Part shown: piece by piece, positions 54,173 to 60,173 of the stretch
Position numbering within the stretch: the first letter of the stretch is position 1
Layout: each line of letters opens with the position of its first letter
Assembly: GCF_010974945.1 (NCBI RefSeq)
Contig: NZ_JAAIVB010000064.1
Coordinates: forward strand, 1 to 60,173
Reading direction: 5' to 3'
From: Noviherbaspirillum galbum
Lineage (GTDB): Bacteria; Pseudomonadota; Gammaproteobacteria; Burkholderiales; Burkholderiaceae_D
DNA: 60,173 nt
Translations under genes and position numbers: made by a program
Notes under the pieces: model-generated
What the model saw: the letters and a program-made list of their open reading frames with translations, nothing else
What the model was told of the DNA's origin: nothing
Databases searched by the model: none

Positions 54173-55335
54173 TATTTCTGCCTCCATGCGAGCGCTAGTT
54201 GATCCAGTACGTAGTCAGCCAGCCGGTCAAGGGGATCCTTGTAGCGGCGATAGGCTTCCGCACTGCCGTCCGGCTTGCTCAGGTCATAGATCGTTTTCAA
54301 TTGCGCCGAGGCGGTCCGCGCCGCCGTGCTGTCGGGGATCTCGATGCCATTGATGTGGCGTCCGTAGGCCTGGTGCATCCAGGTTTTTACGATTCGGGAG
54401 ATTTCATTGGCTTGGACCTTCGTGTAGATGACGGAGATGAAGTCATAGCGCTTGTCCATGGCGTCCGGCAAACCCTCCATCAATTCGGAAAAGATTCCCC
54501 AAAACTGGACGCTGGAAGCAAAGTCAAGGGCGTCAGGCGGGCAAGGCATCAGCAAGCCATCAGCCGCAATCATGGCGTTGACGGTCAGGTGCGAAAGGCT
54601 GGGCGACGTGTCGATCAAAATAACATCGAACTCGGTGCGCAAGGGCGCTACGCCAGACTTCAGCATTTCCCAGAACCGAAAGCCACGCTGCGACATTGCC
54701 TTGGCAGGGATGGCAAATTCAGCGGCCAGCAATCCGCTCGATGCCGGAATGACGGAAAGATTGTGCCAGTAGGTTGGCTGCACGGCGTAACCCAGGTCCG
54801 GCTCATCGCCATGAATGAAAGGCATGATCGTCTGCTCGACGTCGACATCTTGCTCGGGACTGATGCCCAGCAGCTGGGTCGCGGTCCCTTGTCCGTCGCA
54901 ATCGATGACCAAGACCCTGAGTCCCCGCAAGGTCAGGCCTTGTGCCAGGGCCACGGTCGTGGAAGTCTTCGCTACGCCACCCTTGTAATTACAGACCGCG
55001 ATGACCTTCCCTTGCTGTGTTTGGGGACGCTGCGGACGGCCCGCCACCGTGCGAACCCAGGTGATGACGTCCTCCAGTGAATAATCCTTGGCCTTGGAAC
55101 CGGGTTGCTTGTTTCCTTGTGGCAGTCCATGCTTCTGCGCCAGATACTTCACCTGCGTTTTGTCGACGCCGCATAAATCGGCGATCATGGCGCTACTGAA
55201 AGTCGGTGCCACTTTGCGGGGATGGGGCTCGATCATCGCCTCCCTTACCTGGGCAAGTACATCCTCGGCCGTGCCTGCAAGTTCGGCAAGCTCGTGCATG
55301 GACACTTGCGCGAGCCCAGTTGTACTGTTATCCAT
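54172..55335 (-). CDS. parA: ParA partition ATPase with N-terminal HTH (type Ia)
   Basis: 387 residues. Residues 40-96 hold a MerR-like helix-turn-helix (ADLCGVDKTQVKYLAQKHGL), marking type Ia ParA, which represses its own operon. The deviant Walker A NYKGGVAKTST (Lys118 to Thr124) is followed by VLVIDCDGQGTATQLLG. It drives segregation with ParB. Its upstream region carries a 10-bp-arm inverted repeat (55357-55394), the likely autoregulatory operator. The start is ATG 55335. Confidence 0.93.
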   Translation of the reverse strand: MDNSTTGLAQVSMHELAELAGTAEDVLAQVREAMIEPHPRKVAPTFSSAMIADLCGVDKTQVKYLAQKHGLPQGNKQPGSKAKDYSLEDVITWVRTVAGRPQRPQTQQGKVIAVCNYKGGVAKTSTTVALAQGLTLRGLRVLVIDCDGQGTATQLLGISPEQDVDVEQTIMPFIHGDEPDLGYAVQPTYWHNLSVIPASSGLLAAEFAIPAKAMSQRGFRFWEMLKSGVAPLRTEFDVILIDTSPSLSHLTVNAMIAADGLLMPCPPDALDFASSVQFWGIFSELMEGLPDAMDKRYDFISVIYTKVQANEISRIVKTWMHQAYGRHINGIEIPDSTAARTASAQLKTIYDLSKPDGSAEAYRRYKDPLDRLADYVLDQLALAWRQK

Positions 55336-55356
55336 CTTTTCTCCCTTTTTTGAAAA

Positions 55357-55394
55357 TTTCCGAATTTATGGCATGATACTATCTAATTCGGAAA
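55357..55394. promoter_or_regulatory. Probable parAB operator (inverted repeat enclosing GATAcTATC)
   Basis: TTTCCGAATT (55357-55366) and AATTCGGAAA (55385-55394) are perfect inverted arms. The GATAcTATC copy at 55374-55383 lies within the 18-base centre. Located 22-59 bases upstream of parA, the position of a ParA autorepression operator. The centre motif is shared with the sites at 53007 and 53184, so ParB could also act here. Confidence 0.65.
55374..55383. promoter_or_regulatory. GATAcTATC palindrome, copy 3
   Basis: TGATACTATC inside the parA operator dyad. Third copy of the parAB-associated palindrome. Confidence 0.5.
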
Positions 55395-56446
55395 ATCTTG
55401 AAGAATTTCAAACGTTACTCGTAACGACGAAGAGACAGGTCGGTATGGGTTCTTGCCCTCGCTTAGGCCAACCTGAAGCGGGAATGGTGAGGATTTACAG
55501 GGACTAGAAACGATGCCCCGGGCCGTCAAGCAAGCACAGAACCGCCTTGGCAGCCCCGTAGGCAGTTGATTCCACTCTTTGTTGAACCGAAACGCCATGT
55601 CGTGCAGAAAAATGCTATTGCCGCACTCTGCGCCGACGCAAAGGTGAGCTTTTACGGGTATCGCTAGAAAAGGACCTGCTCTCACCAGCTAAAGGTGAGC
55701 TTCTACGGGAATCACAGTCCCTGTAGAAGCTCACCTTTTGTCTTTTTCGCGCGAGTTGGTTTGCCGATTTGAAACAAATACGCTTCTGCGAGTCTTTATC
55801 CGCCCCGCACACACTAACCTCAACGTCGGCCAGATAGTGCTGAAAGGTGAGGCTCTACAGGGACCAAACCGTTAAAGTGAGCTTTTACAGGGATTCAAAG
55901 CAGATTGATATACCCAAACCACGCTCTTAAAAGCCCTAGACACCTTGGCCAAGGCCGTTTTCTTCATTCCGAGCGCCGAAACGCACTTCACCCAACCGCG
56001 AAGCCAGATCTCGCTACCTATGACATCGAATGGTGAGCTTTTACAGGCACTTGCTTTCAAATCAACCTACTCCTTGCCTCAGTTTTCCTGCTTGCCGTCA
56101 CCGCCTTCCGCCGGGATTGAGGATTTGAAAGTAAACACCTTGAAACCTTGTAAACCTTAAAGACTGTGAAACCCGCGCCAGCCTTGGCTTTCCAGCCGGT
56201 GAGGTGAGCTTCGACGGGAACAAAGGTGAGCCTCCACAGGGATCAAGGTGAGTGTAATCAGGGACCTTATCCAATCTGGGTGAGCCTTTGCAGGAGGTAT
56301 GGTGAGTGGATACAGGGTAGATGGCATCGGCTATGGTGAGCTTTTACAGGGAATCAAGCCATGCTAGGACAAGGTGATTGCTACCCGTTCACTTTTCAGG
56401 CAACATCCGAAGGTGAGGAAAATTACCCCGTACCGTTCACCATCCC
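55395..56446. other. Replication origin region
   Basis: About 1.05 kb without genes between parA and the initiator. It holds twelve iteron copies (annotated) and an AT-richer segment near 56120-56165 (GAAAGTAAACACCTTG, then TTGTAAACCTT) that could be the melting region. No exact DnaA box was identified by eye. Confidence 0.8.
55640..56352. repeat. Right iteron cluster (about 12 copies)
   Basis: Consensus AAAGGTGAGCTTTTACAGGGA. Plus-strand copies start at about 55640, 55691, 55843, 55874, 56030, 56201, 56222, 56245, 56278, 56299 and 56333; one inverted copy is at 55718-55738. Spacing is irregular at the left and tightest (21-33 bases, roughly helical periodicity) from 56201 onward, next to the initiator gene. 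This is the layout of an iteron-regulated theta origin bound by a Rep_3-type initiator. Confidence 0.93.
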
Positions 56447-57802
56447 ATGGCGACGAAAAAGAAGCCCGGCAAAGCGCTCGCAGCGAACAGCCAGGAACTC
56501 AAGGAGTTCCGCAAGACCAATGAAGCCATCGGACTGCGCATATCCGAAGGCCGGTTGTCGCTCTTGTCCCGCAAGATCTTCAATGTCATGGTGTACCACG
56601 CCCAGCGCATCCGCAACAAGGGCGAGAACGCGCCGATCGACACCGAGGTTGCAAAGAACTACTACTGGATCCCGATGGCCGAACTCGCCCGCGACGCGGC
56701 GTACGACAGCCGGGACACCGAGCTGTTCAAGGAACAGGTGCAAGAACTGCAGAACATACGAATCTACTCGGAAGACGCAATCCAGTGGACGAGCGAGCGG
56801 CTCGTGTCGTCGGTCAAGCTGGTCAATCCCAAGGGATTGAAAAAGCAGGGCGGCATGCTGTGGTTTGGCTTCGCTTTTCCGCCCGAGGTCGAAAACATGG
56901 TGATGGCGCCGGGCTCGTACACCAAGTTGTCCGTCTATTACCAAGCATTGCTGCGCAGCGGCGCAAGCCTGGCGCTCTACGAAATCTGCCGCCGGTACGC
57001 CACCAACCCTTCGCGTGTCACGAACAGGGCCGAATGGGAATGGTGGTACGGCGTCTTGACCGGCAACCCCGTTGGAGAGACCATACCCGAATACAAGTAT
57101 TTCAAGCGTGATGTCTTGAAATACGCAATCACCGAAATCAACACCGTCACCGACATCAACGTCGAGCTGATCGAGCACAAGAACGGGCGCAAGGTCGCCA
57201 GCCTGCAATTCCGCGTCGCGCCTGCCAACCAGGAATCGCTCGCCCTGTCTGCGCCGCCGGTTGTCGACGCTGAACTCGTGCAGCGGATGATGGCACTGGG
57301 CCTGTCCCAGGAAGACGCCTGCAACCTGCTGGCCACGACCGAGGAGCCAAAACTCAAGGCGACGCTGGACCTGGTCGAGGCCAGGCTGCGAAACAAGAAG
57401 GCGCCCGAGCTGACCTCGCCGGCGGGATACTTCAAGCAGGCGCTGCGCCAAGGCTATGTCAGCAACACCGCGGTCGCGCAAAAGACAATCGAGGCGCTGC
57501 CGCCCAAGTCGAAAGCCGATGCCTCCATCGAAGCGATCCGCGAGCGGTATTTCGTCGAGCGCGCCAAGGAAGCAATGGGCCTGTACCGCGAACTCGACGC
57601 CGAGGCCCAGGCCGAGTGGCTGGACCAGTTCAAGGCCAGCGACGGCGCCAAGGGATTAAACCTGGCGCGCGGCTTGAGCAGCACTCCCGTTCGTACCGCC
57701 TTTGCGATGTGGTTCGCGCAGCAGCAATGGCAGGAACCGACCGACCTCGACCTGCTCAGGTTCGCCGCGGAAGCGGTCATCCAGGGCAAGGCGGCGGGTT
57801 GA
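56447..57802 (+). CDS. repA: Replication initiator (Rep_3/RepA family)
   Basis: 451 residues. The N-terminal half is a winged-helix initiator domain: KTNEAIGLRISEGRLSLLSR, KIFNVMVYHAQ, and the second winged helix around LALYEICRRYATN and YKYFKRDVLKYAITEIN. The C-terminal half (about 270-450) is longer than in small plasmid Rep proteins, as seen in megaplasmid and chromid initiators. It binds the iterons upstream to open the origin; those just upstream probably also bring autorepression. The start ATG has no strong ribosome site. Confidence 0.9.
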   Translation: MATKKKPGKALAANSQELKEFRKTNEAIGLRISEGRLSLLSRKIFNVMVYHAQRIRNKGENAPIDTEVAKNYYWIPMAELARDAAYDSRDTELFKEQVQELQNIRIYSEDAIQWTSERLVSSVKLVNPKGLKKQGGMLWFGFAFPPEVENMVMAPGSYTKLSVYYQALLRSGASLALYEICRRYATNPSRVTNRAEWEWWYGVLTGNPVGETIPEYKYFKRDVLKYAITEINTVTDINVELIEHKNGRKVASLQFRVAPANQESLALSAPPVVDAELVQRMMALGLSQEDACNLLATTEEPKLKATLDLVEARLRNKKAPELTSPAGYFKQALRQGYVSNTAVAQKTIEALPPKSKADASIEAIRERYFVERAKEAMGLYRELDAEAQAEWLDQFKASDGAKGLNLARGLSSTPVRTAFAMWFAQQQWQEPTDLDLLRFAAEAVIQGKAAG

Positions 57803-57862
57803 TCCATCCAAGGCACGACACGGACGGCGCGGCCGTCCCTTTTCTTCAAGAAAAACACACTT

Positions 57863-59200
57863 ATGGCAACCTTCCCCGATACCGTCAGCATGGCGATCTT
57901 CTGCGACTTCGAAAACGTCGCACTTGGCGTGCGAGACGCGAATTACGACAAATTCGACATCAAACCCATTCTTGAACGCTTGCTCCTCAAGGGAAGCATC
58001 GTCGTCAAGAAAGCTTATTGCGACTGGGACCGCTACAAGAGCTTCAAGGCCACCATGCATGAAGCGAACTTCGAACTGATCGAGATTCCTCATGTGCGCC
58101 AGTCCGGCAAGAATTCCGCGGACATCCGCCTCGTCGTGGACGCGCTCGACCTTTGTTATACGAAGTCCCATGTCAACACGTTCGTGATCATCAGCGGCGA
58201 TTCCGATTTTTCGCCGCTGGTGTCGAAGCTACGCGAGAACGCCAAGCAGGTCATCGGCGTTGGCGTCAAGCAATCCACTTCGGATCTCCTCGTGGCGAAT
58301 TGCGACGAATTCATCTTCTACGATGATCTCGTCCGCGAAAGCCGGCGTGCTGCAGCAAAGCGCGACGTGCGCGAAGCGCAACCGGCGGCGAAGCGCTCGC
58401 CCGATGACGAGAAGCGCCGCCGTGAAGAAATGGACGCGCGCCGAAGCCAGGCGATCGACATCGCCGCGGAGACCTTCGATGCCCTGTCTTCCGAACGGGG
58501 AGACAGCGGCAAGATCTGGGCTTCGGTGCTCAAGGAGGCCATCAAGCGCCGCAAGCCGGATTTCAGCGAGACCTTCTACGGCTTTCGCACCTTCGGCAAC
58601 CTGCTCGAAGAGGCGCAGAAGCGAGGCCTGCTCGAGTTCGGTCGCGACGAACGATCCGGTGCCTATGTCTATCGGAGCAGCATGGGTGGCAGCGCCGGCA
58701 ACGTCGCTCCCAGCCCGGTGGCAATGACCGAGTCAATGGCGGCGGAGCAGTCCGGCCATGCAAAACACACAGGCAGGCACGCCCGTACTCATTCCGCACC
58801 CGAACCCGCGCAAGCCTCCGATGAACAGCCGATCTCGGAACATCTGGTGATTGACCAGCCAGCCATCGCCGATCTCGCCGATGCTGCAGTCAGAGTCGCG
58901 ATGGATGGCGATGCGGCCGAAGCGATTGCCCAGGAACCGCCGGAAAATCCGGAACCGCGGCGCAGGACGCGCGGCGCACGGAAATCCACGAGGAAGAAAG
59001 CGGAGTCCGCCGAGGCACCAGAGAGCCAGACCTTGCCGGGGCCTGTGGTCGAAGTGCCATCCCTCCTGCCGGCAACCTCAGGCGACGGCAATCTCAGTGC
59101 CATTGAGACTGCCGTTGCTGGCGAAACGGAAACTCCCGCGAAGCGAAAGGCTCCAACACGTAGTCGCCGCCCTCGCAAGAAGGAGGCACCATCGGAGTGA
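57863..59200 (+). CDS. NYN (PIN-like) ribonuclease domain protein with LOTUS/OST-HTH domain
   Basis: 445 residues. The NYN domain covers about 1-165. Acidic residues for metal-dependent RNA cleavage are Asp15 (IFCDFENV), Asp87 (SADIRLVVDAL) and Asp113/Asp115 (ISGDSDF). A LOTUS/OST-HTH RNA-binding domain follows at about 195-275 (DSGKIWASVLKEAIKRRKPD then TFGNLLEEAQKRGLLEF). The last 165 residues are Ala/Pro/Glu-rich with a basic RRRTRGARKSTRKK patch. Likely an RNA-processing or decay protein; target unknown. It starts 60 bases after the initiator gene, so may be cotranscribed. NYN-LOTUS proteins are common in bacteria, but their position next to rep is noteworthy. Confidence 0.88.
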   Translation: MATFPDTVSMAIFCDFENVALGVRDANYDKFDIKPILERLLLKGSIVVKKAYCDWDRYKSFKATMHEANFELIEIPHVRQSGKNSADIRLVVDALDLCYTKSHVNTFVIISGDSDFSPLVSKLRENAKQVIGVGVKQSTSDLLVANCDEFIFYDDLVRESRRAAAKRDVREAQPAAKRSPDDEKRRREEMDARRSQAIDIAAETFDALSSERGDSGKIWASVLKEAIKRRKPDFSETFYGFRTFGNLLEEAQKRGLLEFGRDERSGAYVYRSSMGGSAGNVAPSPVAMTESMAAEQSGHAKHTGRHARTHSAPEPAQASDEQPISEHLVIDQPAIADLADAAVRVAMDGDAAEAIAQEPPENPEPRRRTRGARKSTRKKAESAEAPESQTLPGPVVEVPSLLPATSGDGNLSAIETAVAGETETPAKRKAPTRSRRPRKKEAPSE

Positions 59201-59238
59201 AGCAGGGAGAAGCGACGTCATCGTCGAAGGAGGGCAGG

Positions 59239-59439
59239 ATGAGATTACCGATGCTCTTAATCTACGTCATCTTGCTGGCCGGATGTTCAAGTATGAGCAC
59301 TGATAGAGGTGGGCAACTGGATGCCGCTCGGAACCTTTGTGAAGTCATGCGCAGCTATCGTCCATACTTTCCGAACCAGTGCGGGGAGCAGACCGGGGAA
59401 GCGCCGCCGCCCTTCGGTTTCATCGGATATTCTCGCTGA
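59239..59439 (+). CDS. Small lipoprotein
   Basis: 66 residues from ATG 59239 (GAAGGAGGGCAGG upstream). The signal segment MRLPMLLIYVILLAGC ends in a lipobox (LLAGC, lipidation Cys16). The mature part is 50 residues with two further Cys and ends PPPFGFIGYSR. Unknown function. Thirty-eight bases after the NYN gene. Confidence 0.65.
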   Translation: MRLPMLLIYVILLAGCSSMSTDRGGQLDAARNLCEVMRSYRPYFPNQCGEQTGEAPPPFGFIGYSR

Positions 59440-59612
59440 AAAAATAGGTTCCAATCCTTGCAGTCCTTTCCAGTTGGAACGCTACAGGACGTACCAGCGG
59501 AAAAATCAGGTAACGATCGCATTGATGGCAACTTACTCTGGGATGAGAATGCCCGATACTCGTGCCAAGAAGAATTGAGCCCGGGAAATTTTGACTTTCT
59601 ACGCCAAAAAAC
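59440..59612. other. Short intergenic segment
   Basis: No gene seen; it includes A/T-rich stretches just before the rrn-type promoter that may act as an UP element (59601-59612 is A-rich). Confidence 0.4.
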
Positions 59613-59641
59613 TTGCGTACCCCGATATCGTTTGCTATAGT
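59613..59641 (+). promoter_or_regulatory. Strong promoter of rrn type
   Basis: TTGCGT (59613-59618), 17-base spacer, TATAGT (59636-59641), followed by TCGGCTCCCTCGC, a GC-rich discriminator typical of stable-RNA promoters. A-rich sequence lies upstream. A probable rRNA operon promoter given the boxA/boxB downstream, though the leader would be several hundred bases long. Confidence 0.7.
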
Positions 59642-59969
59642 TCGGCTCCCTCGCAGCACACATGCAGTCAGCCAGGCAGTACAACGGAGTGATTGTCATT
59701 GTTCAGCGGGAAGTCATTCACAACGCAATGACGGCCGCACGCAGTTGAAATGCTCCAGGTTGGTCCCATATAGGACTAAGCCGCGTGAGCAAAACAACAG
59801 CATGCGGCGGAAGAGTCACGAAGGACATCGCTCCTTCCTCTGGCAAGCGGAAAAAACGAGTTCCGCATCGTTTCGGCGAAATTTCTTCCTGGCTTCATCT
59901 TGAAACCAGCGAGGTAATCTCTAGATAGATAATTCAGGCGGACACAACGCTTCGCCGGCCCGTGGATTT

Positions 59970-59985
59970 GCATGCTTCGGCATGC
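59970..59985 (+). promoter_or_regulatory. boxB-like hairpin in rrn leader
   Basis: GCATGC-TTCG-GCATGC, a perfect 6-bp stem with a stable UUCG tetraloop, 16 bases before boxA. This is the usual order of rrn antitermination signals. Confidence 0.7.
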
Positions 59986-60001
59986 GCTAAATTAACGGGG
60001 G

Positions 60002-60014
60002 TGTTCTTTAACAA
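60002..60014 (+). promoter_or_regulatory. boxA antitermination site
   Basis: TGTTCTTTAACAA, a very close match to the bacterial boxA bound by NusB/NusE. Confidence 0.85.
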
Positions 60015-60173
60015 GACAATGTCGATAGATGTGGGCGCTTGATGGAGGTGCACGCCGGGTAACCGGTGTCTCACAATATATCAAGTGCTTGCACAGAATA
60101 CAGGACAGTTCGCAAGGACTGGCCTAGTCAGTATTTTGAGTGAGCGACGATCGGACGTCTGCCGGGGCAACCT

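Larger units (their letters stand above)
59642..60173 (+). ncRNA. rRNA operon leader (16S gene beyond the window)
   Basis: The last 200 bases match the layout of betaproteobacterial rrn leaders. A TTCG-capped boxB-like hairpin (59970-59985) is followed by boxA TGTTCTTTAACAA (60002-60014). Then comes GATGTGGGCGCTTGATG, a sequence able to pair with ATCAAGTGCTTGCAC (about 60080-60095), and near the edge TTTTGAGTGAGCGACGATC. No 16S sequence is reached. The 5-prime boundary is inferred from the promoter. Confidence 0.75.

Noticed and set aside
55640-56352. CRISPR array
   Set aside because: Repeats are imperfect, irregularly spaced, in both orientations, and lie before a replication initiator; they are iterons.

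Overview
The window looks like part of a secondary replicon (chromid or very large plasmid) of a GC-rich betaproteobacterium, order Burkholderiales. Oxalobacteraceae-like (Herbaspirillum/Noviherbaspirillum/Massilia type) is my best guess. The basis is codon and GC usage, a betaproteobacterial-type porin, a PEP-CTERM protein, gallate and branched-chain-type ABC clusters, and the start of a ribosomal RNA leader of betaproteobacterial type at the right edge. The genus is inference.

Left part (1-12.2 kb): a truncated KaiC-like ATPase, a membrane-bound diguanylate cyclase, a D-tartrate dehydratase with a divergent LysR regulator, a glutathione transferase-like gene, a copper module (copA ATPase, copZ chaperone behind a CueR-type promoter, and a 19-cysteine copper-storage protein), an exported Cys/His protein, two cupins, a RibD/DHFR-like reductase and a secreted lipase-like lipoprotein.

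Central catabolic block (12.2-29.1 kb): a branched-chain-type ABC transporter, a periplasmic Cache protein, a porin, gallate dioxygenase and its MFS transporter lie on the minus strand. A LysR regulator with two tandem DNA-binding domains (galR) separates them from the divergent plus-strand operon galD, ligJ-type hydratase, CHA aldolase and a 6PGDH-like dehydrogenase. A tannase-family lipoprotein follows. Together these could release gallate from gallotannin outside the cell, import it and cleave it to pyruvate and oxaloacetate.

Surface proteins and second catabolic block (29.4-48.4 kb): a 1054-residue protein with a putative thioester adhesin domain and SdrD-B repeats, and a 52-residue PEP-CTERM peptide. 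Next come a minus-strand set (acyl-CoA ligase, acyl-CoA dehydrogenase, MFS transporter, DUF599 membrane protein) and a divergent LysR. A long plus-strand operon then encodes an amidase, a complete branched-chain-type ABC transporter, an N-carbamoylase-type hydrolase and an MlrC/M81 metallopeptidase. It looks like uptake and stepwise hydrolysis of an unknown amide or ureido compound.

Replicon core (48.4-60.2 kb): a degenerate archaeo-eukaryotic-primase-like protein, two orphan terminators bounding a possible small RNA, a pseudo-receiver, a large tyrosine recombinase, parB and parA, two clusters of iterons flanking parAB, the replication initiator, a NYN-LOTUS protein and a small lipoprotein. 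The window closes with an rrn-type promoter, boxB hairpin and boxA. A plasmid-type rep/par/iteron origin next to an rRNA operon leader is the strongest evidence for a chromid.
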